Under the pieces are notes generated by a model that searched no databases, was not told the DNA's origin, and saw only the letters and a list, made by a program, of their open reading frames with translations. The translations under genes and the position numbers were made by a program. Source: Nymphaea colorata (taxonomy: Eukaryota; Streptophyta; Magnoliopsida; Nymphaeales; Nymphaeaceae). From it: a stretch of DNA of 64,000 bases. Each line of letters starts with the position of its first letter. The stretch's first letter is position 1. The stretch covers positions 25,815,662 through 25,879,661 of the forward strand of contig NC_045143.1 in the NCBI RefSeq assembly GCF_008831285.2, written 5' to 3'. This document shows positions 21,052-32,929 of the stretch, one piece after another.

Positions 21052-24000
21052 GTAATGTGTGCAGCCTGGTCATTTCTTCTTGCTTGTGCATGCAATGCTT
21101 GGCACGCAATTAACTAAGAAGCCTCTCAATCATCCTTGTGCGTCTCATTAAATTTACACTTTCCGAAGTTGAGTTACCTTTTTTTTCATATAAATCAGCA
21201 AATGATTGTGATTTCTATTCAAGTCATCGAAACTTCACGGATGGACAAAGCTTTCTACCAGACATAGCACTATTGTTTTTGAGTAATGTCCCATTTAATA
21301 TAAGGGAACTTGTGTTATGTTATTAGAGGTCATACTGGAATATAGTATTATGATCAGAATAGGATAACCATATTATTTGGTCATAACTGTATAGGAGTTA
21401 TGACCATATATATACTTATATATGGTGGGCTGTATAAGTAAATGTACCCTATTTAGTACATATTTAGTTGATTTTGATTCTCAGTTTAGTTGGGTTTGGT
21501 TTCTAGCTAGACATATGTTGGATAAGTTGGGATGATGTGGATGAGCAATAAGGAAACTAAGAGAGAACATGGGTAAGCACGTGATTTTATTTGGCTTCCC
21601 TTATGGACCCAAATTCGGAGGGCACCACACTTAATCCCCTATCCTCACTCATGGGTCCTATTTCTCATTGCTGTTTAGGTAGTAGTTTTTTCGAAATGTG
21701 ATTCTAGATTTGATTTGATTTGATTTTTTTCATTTACATAATCTTATACTAGCTAACTATTTCTTGTAGTCTTGCTACGTTTAGTTGTTTTAAAATGTTG
21801 GATATACTTGAGAAGGCCCTATTGTGTTTCCGGCACATAGCCATCTAACCATTCATCTTAACAACCCCCTATCTCCAGCATGCGGTAGATTTCCTTCTAT
21901 TTATCCCTCCTTCTTGTTTGCTCTTCTTAGCTGGCGTAAAGAATTTTCAAGTGTCAAAAGTGAGAGTAAGATAAGGTGTTCCATCTTCAAGCATCATTGA
22001 GCACACTGTCCACCATGCTGCTGGGTCCTCCATTGAACTTTCTCTTTACAGGTTGGGACTTGGATCCATTTGGAATCGTGTTAAGGTCAGGTCTTATTGG
22101 TGAGTGTCAAACAGGTTTAGAGTCTTTTAGACTTTGAGACCTAGGTTCAGTATGTATCGTTTTTTATGTTCCATGTGATTCCAGCCTATGGCCGTGCTCA
22201 GTTTAGAGTGAGTTTCATGTAGTGCGTCAGTTAACTAGAGTCCTCATCATGTGAGACTATTGTTGAAGGTCAATTGTTCGGACTTTCTTCTTGTGGTGCT
22301 TGACTTGCCTTCTTTAGGTGCATATTTTATTTGTAGTCTAATCCAGTGCGGACGTGGGTAGTTTTCTGACTTCATGCTTGTTTGAATCTTAGATAAAGTG
22401 GTTGGTGCCTGATTGTTAAGTGTCATGTTTTCTTCATTGAGCTTGTGATTTTGAATATGTATGTTAGTTGCGCATGGCATGGTTACACCAATTTATATTT
22501 TAGAATGTATATGAATATTGGAGCTGTTATGCCTTGGTATTTACTTTGTGTGTTTGTTTCTCTTCATTAGTCAAGCCTTTCTGAATGGGTCGAACCTAGT
22601 TACTTAGGTGAATTATTTTTCAAACATATATTAGTCATCGATTTGTTTTTTCGTTATTTGTCTTTGGCTGTTGACATTCCTTATATCATAAGCATTCAGT
22701 ATTTTTGAAGGTCCTCTGTTTCCATTGAGTCAATACAACATTTAGTTTTGGTATCAACTCTTTACGAAGACAGGTCTAACCATGATTTGGCAAACCTGTA
22801 AAAACTAAAAAAATCATTCTCTGTTTCAGAGTCAGAAGACTTATGACGTTCTGATCTGGGATAAAGTTGAATTTCGGTTTGATTGTTGGTTTGAAGTTTC
22901 TTGTGTCAAAATCAGCCGACAAAATTTGAATTTTTTTTCAACTTTGAGTATTTTGATATATTCTTGTTAAACTTTTCGCTGATCAGCCGACAAAATTTGA
23001 ATTTCTATTTCTCACAAACAAAAATTTTGGAAACTGATCTGTATTTCTTGTTTTTTTGAATTCTATCTAGGAAACAGATTTTTCAATTTTACTTTTTACA
23101 AATTTTTTAGTGAAACTTTCTAGTCATTATCATTATTATTTATTTAAGGCTCTGTATCTATATCAAACCCAATACTCCAACCTACACAGTTTTAGACTTT
23201 TTGTTTAGTGGGGAGAATTGTGATTTTGCATATATTTGTGTGTTATTGCTAGGAAAATTATCTAGTAAGGTTTTTTATTGCCTTATTTTGTTCGAGCCCT
23301 TCTTCACTTAGGTCTCCTCTAAAGATAGAGCTCAAGGCTGTTCATGTCTATGAGAAGGAGTGGGCTGCCGAGCCACTAGGTCCCTGCTTTAGGATCTCAA
23401 GGCGTCACTCTTCCTTGGAGTCCTTGGTGAGTCTGAGGATAGGGATGTGATGCGACCTCTAGGGTGAGAATAAGGAGGGAGGCATGACGTGCATGGGTGC
23501 TTAGGGAGTTGGTAGGCATTCAGCTTCGCTTGGTGGGTGCTAAAGGAGAGGGACATGGAGGGTATGGGAGTGATTGAAGTGAGGGGGCTATACATGTGAG
23601 AGAGAGAGAGAGAGAGTGAAGGGGCTTGAATCGAGGGACATGGAGGGTATGGGAGTGATTGAAGTGAGGGGGCTATACATGTGAGAGAGAGAGAGAGAGA
23701 GTGAAGGGGCTTGAATCTCCCTTGTGCATGTCCTTCATCATTTTCTGTACAGCCAATCGAGTTTCTCCAAGTCCAACATGGATCCATTTGGTTGTCCTTG
23801 TGAAATTTATGTTTTTTTTTGTAAAGAACATATTTTAAATTGATTTTTCTTGATGTTCTGATCTAGTTCGAGATGCATGAAAGTTTGGTTTTAAATTAAA
23901 TTTTCTTCTTGTTGCCTTCCTAGCTGTAGTTTAGTATAGTGGGGACGTGGTTCGGGTTAGTGCTCATGGTTCAGAATGCCATACTTGTTTGAGTCTTAGC

Positions 24001-24270
24001 TAAGGTAGTTGCAGTTTGATTGTTAACTGTCGTGTTCTCTTAATTGAGCTTGTGATTCTATTTAAATGCAGATACGTTAGTTGGACATGTCATGGCTATA
24101 CCCAGGTATATAAGGATGCATGTGTATACTAGAGTTTTTTAGTCATCTATATTTGCTGCTACTTCTTCTACATCAGTATCTTCACTTTGTTTTGTTTCTC
24201 ACTTCAAGCCTCTTGAAAAGGCTAGCCCCTTTCTCTCTTGAGTGCATATGACACTTGAATATGCTTTTTT
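21052..24270 (+). other. Intron-like DNA between the VAL and GH2 remnants (unit 1)
   Basis: The stretch is T-rich and matches 56,544-59,640 in unit 2 nearly throughout. I see no recognisable domain. Local features are an 85-bp tandem duplication carrying (GA)n runs at 23,548-23,717 and a short GC-richer block (23,280-23,450). Confidence 0.5.
23548..23717 (+). repeat. 85-bp tandem duplication with (GA)n runs
   Basis: A block starting GAGGGACATGGAGG occurs at 23,548 and again at 23,633. Each copy contains a (GA)n run and ends GAAGGGGCTTGAATC. Unit 2 has only a single copy (59,022-59,107), so the duplication arose in unit 1 after the segmental duplication. Confidence 0.8.
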
Positions 24271-24480
24271 GTGGGGGAGAACCTACCTGTGTTCATAATT
24301 GTTGATGGTGCAGTAGAACAAGGAGGCAATAGGATGATCTATAAAGATTTCATCATTGGTTCTGCATGCATTGTATTTTCTCCTAAAATTGGTAGCCAGT
24401 TGAAGGGGGTTGTGAAGAAAGGGATTAGGATGATTTTATCACCTCCTCCTGTGCATCAATGTACCAGTGCAATTTTTTAA
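24271..24480 (+). other. Coding-like stretch of unknown family (unit 1)
   Basis: The open frame includes VFIIVDGAVEQGGNRMIY and IGSACIVFSPKIGS. Unit 2 keeps the same reading (VDGVVEQGGN, about 59,630-59,760) before breaking. It lies about 250 bases before the GH2-like exon on the same strand and could be an exon or a processed fragment. I do not recognise the family. Confidence 0.3.
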
Positions 24481-24728
24481 ATTATGATCTTATTTTGGTT
24501 TTCAGGATTTGTGGATTAATTGGAAAACTTTAAATTTGCATTTGAGTTTGTATAATGAAACTTGTCTAGGTATGAAGCTCAATTTGTGATGGCACATGTA
24601 CAGGGTTCATCTCTTTTTTTTTTCATTTTTTTATTGCAGATAGTTGAGTTTGGCATCCTTCATATATTTCTGCTATGTATTCTTGACATACTTTTAAAAA
24701 ATTTTAGTTATTCAACTGCTGTTTGTAG

Positions 24729-24968
24729 GTCCTCTCAAGTATTGGTGCAAGAGAAGCGAAGTTGATGTGCTGGTTTCCAACTTAGCCGCATGGAATGACG
24801 ATGCTGTTTCTAGTTCTTTAGATAGTGTTCGCTATTGGATTGAGGGCTTGCCATTTGTGCACTCATTGAGTGGTTACTGGAAATTTTATTTGGCAACTAG
24901 CTCCACAAGAACACCTATGAGGTTCTATGAGAGTACATTCGAAGATATAAATTGCAAAGGGCTACCAG
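24729..24968 (+). pseudogene. Exon of a plant GH2 beta-galactosidase-like gene (unit 1)
   Basis: An exon of 240 bases bordered by TTTGTAG and AG|GTTTG encodes PLKYWCKRSEVDVLVSNLAAWNDDAV, then GLPFVHSLSGYWKFYLA and MRFYESTFEDIN. This is the N-terminal sugar-binding-domain region of the plant family-2 glycoside hydrolase, a lacZ-like large enzyme, with its LSGYWKF motif and the following FY-x-x-x-FED block. The exon itself is open. The next expected motif (VPSNWQMHG region) and the catalytic domain are absent before unit 2, so this is an isolated exon. About 12 of 240 bases differ from the unit 2 copy. Confidence 0.8.
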
Positions 24969-26179
24969 GTTTGTTTTTTTCTCTCATATGCAAATCAGTG
25001 GCAGAGTTAGAAAGTTGAGCTGCAGGGCCACTCTCTTGTCATTTAGTAGAACAAAAAATGTCGTTGCATGTAAGAATTTCCTGAAACAGAAGACGTGTTT
25101 TAGTTAATAGAATAACAAATTGCACTACTACACAAGAATAACTTAATAAGTTAATGAACAACATAATTTTTAATGTCTTTTTTAATACTCTTTTTTAATA
25201 CGACAGAAAAGACATGCCACTTAACGAGCCTTCTTTTTGGGAGTTTGTCCCAATAAAATTTGACTTTAGATTTTTATATTTGTTGTAAAGAAAACTAAAT
25301 CCACACTACAAGATGAAAATGCTGCCTGAAATGGATTTTCAATGAGAAGATTGGTGTTCGTAACAATTTGTCTATATCAAACTTTATGTGCAACCTGTAC
25401 AAAAGAAACACGGCAATTGTTATACTCTCTTATAATTGCTATTCATTAAGAAAACATTTTCCTTTTTTTAATATGGCAAATTTTGAAATGAGAAACTGCA
25501 TGTGGGGCCTTTGCACATCCCAAGCCATGGGTGGCCCCGTCTTTGATGTCAACTAATTTTATGTGACATTATTTTATACTTCTTGCTCCTTTGGCTATCC
25601 ACCAAAAGAGGGAGTTGTCATTGTTTCTCTAAGCATTACTAGTGTCATGTTCACTTCTGTGACTACTTATCTTTCTATTGTTCTCATTCACTTATGTGAC
25701 TAAATTACTAAGTTGACAAATACCTACACTCTCTACACTCTCTGAGTTTCACAAGGTGACCACCCTGTTCCTAAATCCTGCAGCCTGTAAAGAATCTTGA
25801 GTCACGCTTATTCAGGTACTAAGGTCTTCGATTGTGAATGCATGGCATGTGTTTGAGAGAGAGAGAGAGAGATTTCTATATCTTCGTAAATGTTGTGTTC
25901 GCAAGTTTAATTCTAATTAGAACAGGGTAATCTTGCATAGCCAAGAAGAATGAGGTAATTCTACATCATGATATCACATGCTTTAAGACCTTGTTGTCTT
26001 TGATTTGGTATTTAAAATATTTGCGATCAAATAGTATTTGAATATGCTTTGCTTTTGTGACTTGCTTTTTTCTGTTCATTAAGAACACAAACTTTATATT
26101 TGCATTGTTAAAATTAGTTTGTAATGTCAGCACAAAGTTGACTTCTGTTGTTCTTCATTTTTATGTTTCTTCGTGCAGA

Positions 26180-26951
26180 ACTTGGCAAACTCTTCCTCAG
26201 AACTGGCTCCTTCACTATGAGACAAATTAAAGTAACCACATTTAACTTCGATGCTTTTCACATGTGGAACTTTTCTTTATAAAATCTCTAAGGTAGTTAG
26301 TTTGTCATTGTTGTGGATGTGTATGGTGCAATGTTTAGATATTAACTATTCCTTATTTCTGTGTATTGACTAAGTTTTCATTCTTAGTGATACAAGAAGG
26401 ATGTAGGTGAAACCAAGTAAATAGGCTATTGAGTGAGGCCTAGTTTGTGGATGGTCCTACGTTTCTTTGAGAAGCCTTCCTTCAGTTAATAATGATTTTG
26501 AGTCAAGCAAACCCCCTCCGACTAAAAACTGTTTGTTAGAGGGTCAAGTTGCTTTTAGATGTATATTGTATAATTACCATTTTAACCATATGTAGTTAAC
26601 AAACCAAAAAGAAAATCTTGAAAATTAGTGTTATCTTCTCAGCTGTTTTATTACTTTTTTTCTACTTATATTTTATATTTGACAATGCTTTCCTGAAAAA
26701 TCTTGAAAATTGCATGTACATACTGATGTATGTGACTCATTGCTCGTGCAAACCTATAAGTAGCAGCTCTTTCATGAGTTTTCTGAACGTTTAGAGAGAA
26801 TTGTGACAAAGATAGGTTGTTTACTTATTTTCAGCAGCTATGCCTGTGCATCTCATTGCAATGTAGCTTCTTTGCTAACTCTTCTTTCTTTTCCTCGCAT
26901 ATTGTGCAGAACCTGAACACTATAAGCTGGTTGCTGAGGCAAAGTTCCCAG
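26180..26951 (+). other. Two small exon-like blocks of unknown gene (unit 1)
   Basis: Block one (26,180-26,232) follows a TTCGTGCAG acceptor-like site and reads ELGKLFLRTGSFTMRQIK before GTAACC. Block two (about 26,911-26,951) follows TTGTGCAG and reads EPEHYKLVAEAKFP before GTAATT. Unit 2 retains both (61,712-61,764 as ELGKLDLRTGFFTLRQIK, and about 62,445-62,485). The splice-like borders and matching reading suggest remains of real exons, but I cannot name the family or link them to GH2. Confidence 0.35.
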
Positions 26952-26984
26952 TAATTTTATATTTCCATCCACATTCAAATTCAT

Positions 26985-27383
26985 TTGTTGATATGTACAG
27001 TATACTATAAAATATATACTTCATACATGTATTGTATATATGTTAACATATATCTGTATACGTATATTAACATATCACATATTATATATGTATACACATA
27101 TCACATATATAATAGATATATTTATTATATTCCACATATATGTATATACCATTATATTATAGTATAATATAGTACATATGTACATACATATATAGTTTCA
27201 AATGTTATACATATTGTGCATATACATATATATATATGTAATATGTTTATATATATGTTCATATATATATGTGTATATATGTATATATGATGTAATACAT
27301 TAATATGAGTACACTTGTACATATCCACAGTATGTAACTATGTTAGTATGCATCTATGTCACATGGGTCCCGGTGCGGCTAGT

Positions 27384-27427
<44 letters not shown>

Positions 27428-28087
27428 GTTATTTGTTATATATGTAATTTTATTTGTGTATATTTTCAAATTTTTTATCAACCTGACCTTAATCTCATCA
27501 AAATTCAAAGTTTTATTAAATAGAGTAAAGGGGGGGAGAGAGAGAGTAAGGAAGGAAAAAAAGAAGAGGAAAAGATAGGAGAAGGAAAAAAAAGGAAAAA
27601 AACAAGAGAAAATAATAACAGATGCCATCAGGAGCATCCCATTAGGTTTGATCGAGTTGAGTGACGTGCCAGGCCGCACCCGCATCGGTGCAGGTGCGCC
27701 ACCATAGTTCGTGCACCCATGTGACCTACTTTATAACATGTTATATTACATATGCAATAGATAATTTATTAGATATGTCTATATATGTTACATAACATAT
27801 ATAATACAGACACACACATATATATATGTATATATATATATAATACATTTATGTATATATTACATATATGTAATACATGTAATATATTGTGTACGTAATG
27901 TGCACATATAGTTGTATGTGTATAATATTATAGTATATGACATAAATAGTATATAGTTATGTGTATATGTATATATAACTATTATAGTTTTATATATGTA
28001 TATTACATAAATACTATATTGAATTGTATATACTGTATATATGACATCATAAATCTAGTATATTACTATGTAACGTATACGTAAATG

Positions 28088-28132
<45 letters not shown>

Positions 28133-28200
28133 ATAGATAACATATATGACATATATGATATATGTATATTTATAATATCCGTACACATTAACATATAACA
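26985..28200. repeat. AT-rich microsatellite region (unit 1)
   Basis: Long stretches of (TA)n, ATATGTATAT and related simple sequence occupy this interval, including a (TA)n run at about 27,390-27,424 and another at 28,095-28,120. A GA/AAG-rich block lies at 27,525-27,610. A GC-rich stretch (27,636-27,725) breaks the pattern. Unit 2 has a shorter version at 62,530-63,120. Open frames here are artefacts of simple sequence. Confidence 0.85.
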
Positions 28201-28903
28201 TGTAGGTAACTTTGTGATTTATACATATTATGTTTGACATATACTAAGTATTCATGCAGGACAAACACAAATGGTAAACATGATAAAATTGGTAACTGAG
28301 CATTCTTGGTGTCCCTCAAGGCCAGCGCTCTCACAGTGACAACACCTGAGTTTGGAAACTGGTCCCAAGCAGGAGTAGCAGAATTACGAACGGGACTTGG
28401 AAGCACAATGGAAAGCAAGAAGTAAGGTGCTTTTGAAGTGTCTTGAGAGCACTATTTAAAGAAAGAAGCCAGCTTCCTTTGTGACCAGAACTGTGCTTCC
28501 CATTCAGGCAACTGATGCAAACTTCATTTTTCAGTAAAATCTAGATTCCTAATGTAATCAAACCCTATTTTATAAATCTTTGCCCAAGCTTAAACTTAAT
28601 TATGCAAAAAGTTTGGAGTTTGAAACTTGAATGTTTGATCTTTGTTTATAAGTTATTTTTTTTGCTGGCTAGTTGTTTCTTAACTTGCTACTTTGGCTCT
28701 CGTTTGCTTCATGATCTACTTTTGGGTCACTTCCAGTTCATTTCTTGGTTCCTACTTCCAAAAATTTGTAGGTGTCTCTCTACTCGCTCCCGATGCCATA
28801 CTAACCCTGGTCCCAAGAACAGAGGCAAATGTGAATAAGTGCTTGGTGTTTTAACTAACTGAAAATAATTATGCTTTAGATAACTTATTCCTTATCGTCT
28901 TAG

Positions 28904-28964
28904 GGTTTGATGAAAACGAGCTAAAATGCATAGATAATGAAGAGACAGACAATGCAGCTCAAAG
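28904..28964 (+). pseudogene. Exon-like block of unknown gene (unit 1/2 boundary)
   Basis: The block reads FDENELKCIDNEETDNAAQ and ends in AAAG|GTTGAT. At the unit 2/3 boundary (63,597-63,657) it is preceded by a good acceptor (TTGGGCACAG), whereas here about 40 bases including that acceptor are missing. It is the best-preserved unassigned coding block in the duplication. The family is unknown. Confidence 0.4.
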
Positions 28965-30310
28965 GTTGATGATTTTAATTGTTAATATGTTCATCAATTA
29001 GTTTCTCATTTTTCATTCCTCAAGCACGAGCTAATTTAGTGCTTCTATTAGAAATATATGCACATGAATAAGCATTTTATGCTTAAGTTGGTCATAAAGG
29101 ACTATTTTTTCTTCTGGTGTTATGTTAATTTCTTTTTTTCCCAAACTAATTACTTATTTACTCTCTAGTCTCTGCTTTCAAATGAAATCATTCTGCGTGT
29201 ATCTTGCAAGCAGGACATGTTCAGCGATTCATGTAAAGTTGAATTTCATTTCCTTCTTGTCTACATTCTCCATTATGTTACTGTGTACTTCCCACGTTAA
29301 CTTACGATAGTCTTCTTCTTACTTGGCATTTCTCTTCTCCAACTTGGCTGCCTATTAAGTACATGATGCGCATCCAGCGTTCTAGCCATATATTGGCGCT
29401 GCTTGTAATGTTAAATTAATCAGTGGTGATCACAATGCCTCCTGACATGATAATACTGTGATTTGTTAGTGAGCTAAGAACAAGTTGGCTTTGTTTGATT
29501 CAGCAATTTGACATGATTTTGAGCCGTTCAAGAATGACCCTGGCTGGAATTATACTTTATTTCATGGTACTGAAATCCATGGATCCAAATCAACCCTCTT
29601 TGAATCAATATAGATCACATGTCCTTTTTATTTTTAATTATTTTCAATATTCTGAATTTTTTATTTTTTCCCTTTTAACTTTTTATCATAAACAATACAA
29701 TTTTTAACTTTCTCTGATTTGCAAATGATTCCTATTTTTGTTTCAGCTAATCGTTTGAACCTTTTGCTGACTGATTAGATTTAGGAATGAATTTTAGCAT
29801 CACTTCTTTTATTGACAACAACTTTTGTTCCTCGTTGACTGTTTCTTAATTCTTCTGTCTTCTTTTATTCTATTTTATTGAACTCTTTTCTTGTGTCCTG
29901 CTTCAAAATCTTTTCGAAGCCTTTCTTAAGGTGCCAGGACCTTAAAGCAGGTGAGCTCATTGATGTTTCTTCTGAATGAGTGTGACTTTTGTTGTTTAAA
30001 TATCTCAAGAGCATTTGATATATGTTTATTGTTTCTATTCCTTTTTCTCTTTTTATCATTAGACAAAATAATGTTCTGAAAGACTGTGCTATGGAAAGGA
30101 AAGTGTAGTGCAAGCAGATCTAGGTCTTGTGCCGAAAGATGCAAAGCTTGATAAGTATGCAAATCAGCTGTATATTTATGTTTCTTCTTGTTTATGTAGT
30201 CACCTCTAGAAAGTCATTTTTCAGCTATCATCTCTGTTATCCAATTTCGTGAATCAGATGCATCAGAGCAGCAGGTTTGTATTCCATGTTCTACATGTGC
30301 CACTGGGAGA
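28965..30310 (+). pseudogene. Intron-rich conserved segment of an unrecognised gene (unit 2)
   Basis: This is the counterpart of 12,434-13,840. It keeps the short AG/GT-bounded blocks at about 29,936-29,950 and 30,118-30,154 (readable as DLGLVPKDAKLD). It lacks about 45 bases found in unit 1 near 12,970-13,020. The protein is not recognised. Confidence 0.35.
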
Positions 30311-30311
30311 A

Positions 30312-31365
30312 CTGACACACGCTCAAAGCATGAAGGTGCCAGGACAAAGGACAAAGGAGGAGAACTAGACTCACGCCTGGCAGGACACTACCCTGACTTT
30401 CGAGCTGGAATGGGAAAAGAGAACCTAGGTTGGTCTCTTCAAGCAAAAAATGCAGTTGATTTTGCCCATGCTAGCAAGGGCTAGCGACTGCATACCAACC
30501 AAGGAGGGCATTCCACCACCAGTGGACCCAAGGAATGCCCTCAACCAGTCATCACAACACTTGTCTCCTAAGGAAAGGCGAGTACATTTCAAGCATGGCC
30601 AGTGCTTCACGTGCGGAGCCAAATGGGGGAGGCTACATGAGTGTAAGCAGCCGACGACCTGCTAGAAGAAGCCGTACCAGTGGCACTTCTGGAGCTGCCA
30701 AAGGAGAAGGGCATTGGTGTGATTGTTACCTCTTCCGTCGCACAACCAGCCCTGTTAAAGGCAAACTGCGGGCAGCCCACACTCTCTATCACCGTTTTGT
30801 GCTTGGCTGTGAGGACAATGCCTGCCAAGGAGACGCCAGCAATTGCAGTGAATGTAAAAGGATATGTCGGCACTGCTGGAGCAGTTTGGCTCGTTGAGGG
30901 GCAGGTCTGCTCAAACCATCTTGAGTCACCAGGGTGCTCGAATGGGGGTCAACACAGGAGGGCCCTTCTGTACAGGCTACTGACATTGGGAAAACATGGT
31001 GCAGGGTCGACAGCTCCATGCAAGCCTATTTATTTTAGTTGGATGGGGACCAGGCGTTGAACATGACACTTGACAGCCCTCGGCTAAAGTGACTTAGCAA
31101 GGATTCCTCTGACCTCCTTGAAAGAATAAGTAGGATCCTTGAGGAGGGCGGTAAAGGGTGACCATATACGACCTGGGAACCAATGGCCCCATCATGAATG
31201 CCTTGAGTTTTGAGAGAACCACCTCATACCAAGGTAAGGGGGAAACCAGTGTGAGACGAATAGATGGGCCAAGACTACTGAGCTGGCCAAAGAGGACGAC
31301 TAGCCCGAAGCTTAACAAACCACATCAATTCGGGCCAAGTAAGGGGAAGAGAAACAATTTAGATT
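30312..31365 (+). pseudogene. Gypsy gag remnant and linking sequence (unit 2)
   Basis: The same mosaic as 14,118-15,150 is present: a gag tail with LSPKERR and zinc knuckle CFTCGAKWGRLHEC near 30,560-30,650, then the GC-richer unassigned stretch. It starts right after a roughly 270-bp deletion relative to unit 1. Stops and frameshifts differ from those of unit 1, so much of the decay is independent. Confidence 0.55.
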
Positions 31366-31394
31366 TCAGCATATGCAGCCACCAAATTCTACCG

Positions 31395-32392
31395 GATCTA
31401 CTGGAGTGCATCATGGGCTAAAATCTACCACTATTCTATTACTGTATGTTGATGATATCATTCTTAAAGGAAATTCACATTCTTTTATAATGTCATTGCT
31501 CGTCACCGTCAGACAACCATTTGCTATGAATGATCTGGGTGATCTGAAGTACTTCTTGGGAATTCAAGTTGCAAGGACTTCCAATGGCTTGTTTATGCAT
31601 CAGTCTAGATATGCTCAAGACATTATTTCTATAGCACAAATGCAGCAATGTAAAATTGTGAGCGCACCAGTACTCTTGGTTCCAAATCTCCTGAGGAAAT
31701 TGATGCTCCTTATTCAATGCTACTGCATGTCGAAGTCTTGCAGGTGCACTTCAATACTTGACCCTTAAACAGCCAGATCTCTCCTATGTAGAAAATTTTG
31801 CATGTCAATTCTTGCATGCCCCAACGATGAAGCATTTTCGAATCTTGAAACGCATTATATGATATGTTCGAGGCACGTCTCAATATGGAATCCAGTTCTA
31901 TAAATCCCAAGATTTGACTGTCCGAGCGTACTCTGATGCAGACTGGGTGGGCTGTCCAGATACATGCCAATCGACTTCAGTATACTGCACATTTCTTGGT
32001 CCAAATTGTATATCCTGAAGCTCTAAGAGACAACCGACTGTTGTTCGCTCATCCTGTGAAGCTGCATACCAGGCCATCGCCAGAGCTGCTGCTGAAATTA
32101 AATGGCTTACCTTTATTTTACAAGACCTCAGCGTCTACCTCTCCAAAGCTCCAATTCTACTGAGTGACAACATTTTGGCACTACATACCACTATCAAAAC
32201 AGTCTTTCATTCACGTACGAAACATTTTGGAACTCGATTATCATTTTGTTCGTGAAGAAGTTGCACTAGGAAATATGAATACTCAATCCGTCACAACCGA
32301 AGGTCAGCTTGCAGATCTCTTTACCAAACCATTGTCACAGCAACAATTCAGCATCTTGGCTTACATATGCAACCTTCCCTTCGGTTGAGGGG
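31395..32392 (+). pseudogene. Copia RT C-terminus and RNase H remnant (unit 2)
   Basis: The sequence encodes LLLYVDDIILKGN with intact Y-V-D-D, MNDLGDLKYFLGIQVA, and HQSRYAQDI. After a frameshift near 31,670 it continues with LAGALQYLTLKQPDLSY, RIICYVRGTSQYG, AYSDADWVGCPDT (RNase H D-A-D-W), SSCEAAYQAI, and GQLADLFTKPLS at the C-terminus. It keeps the 60 bp of RNase H lost in unit 1. It runs directly into a polypurine tract and a 3' LTR. Confidence 0.88.
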
Positions 32393-32395
32393 GGA
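32385..32395 (+). promoter_or_regulatory. Copia polypurine tract
   Basis: A TTGAGGGGGGA tract lies directly before the TG that opens the 3' LTR, as expected for the plus-strand primer. Confidence 0.75.
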
Positions 32396-32892
32396 TGATA
32401 ATGCACCAGCTCACTCCAGAAAATCAGGTGTGTCTTCAACGGTTCATAACTCCAGGAGATCAGTCATGGATCATAACTGCAGGAAATCCGGCGTAACTAA
32501 TATGGCCGAAAATCAAATCAGCCATGAGAGTCAAGAAACTGAAACACATCTTGATAAGGCTCCAGCAATAAATCAGAATTCCAGCAAATTAAGAGCAATA
32601 AATATGGAAGCAAAGCCAATCGGACAAGCAACAAAAACACCTCTTTGCAATGATTAAAGATTTCGGGAGAATGTCAGTTTTCATATTCAAAACCAAAGGA
32701 GAAATTCAAGCAAACAGATTGTACGCCCATGGAAACTGATTCAAATTCGAATCAGACATAGCAATGTATAAATACTGTGTAAGGGAACCAGATTATCATG
32801 AAATTGATGACTGAGTTGTGGAGTAGCAATTTTTCTTTCGAACCACATTAATTTCTTTTGTTCATCATCTTCATCCGTCTTTCTCTTTTACA
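32396..32892 (+). repeat. Copia 3' LTR (unit 2)
   Basis: It begins TGATAATGCACC right after the polypurine tract and ends TCTTTTACA. A TATA box (TATAAATA, 32,767-32,774) lies in its right part. The terminal portion resembles the 5' LTR end of the copia element at 6,492-6,942. A slightly later end (32,900) is possible. The matching 5' LTR is missing, so no target-site duplication can be checked. Confidence 0.7.
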
Positions 32893-32929
32893 TGCTTACA
32901 ATTAACTTTATGCCAAAGTACTTGACAAT

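Larger units (their letters stand above)
12427..28957 (+). repeat. Segmental duplication unit 1
   Basis: Blocks of this unit recur in the same order and orientation in unit 2: 12,427-13,840 with 28,958-30,310; 14,118-16,107 with 30,312-32,375; 16,103-20,229 with 49,038-51,951 plus 55,542-55,799 and with 43,982-47,556; 20,480-27,630 with 55,965-63,135; 28,490-28,957 with 63,145-63,650. Unit 1 lacks about 16.7 kb that unit 2 has (32,371-49,037), with AACCT microhomology at the junction (16,103-16,107). The start is set at CTCAAAGG, where the left flank stops matching. Confidence 0.9.

Noticed and set aside
23389-23787. 132-codon minus-strand frame with repeated LSLSLSHMYSPLTS motifs
   Set aside because: The repeats come from the (GA)n runs and the 85-bp duplication. 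The frame is not conserved as such in unit 2.
27315-27685. Open frames with IYIYIYIY stretches
   Set aside because: They are translations of (TA)n microsatellite DNA, not genes.
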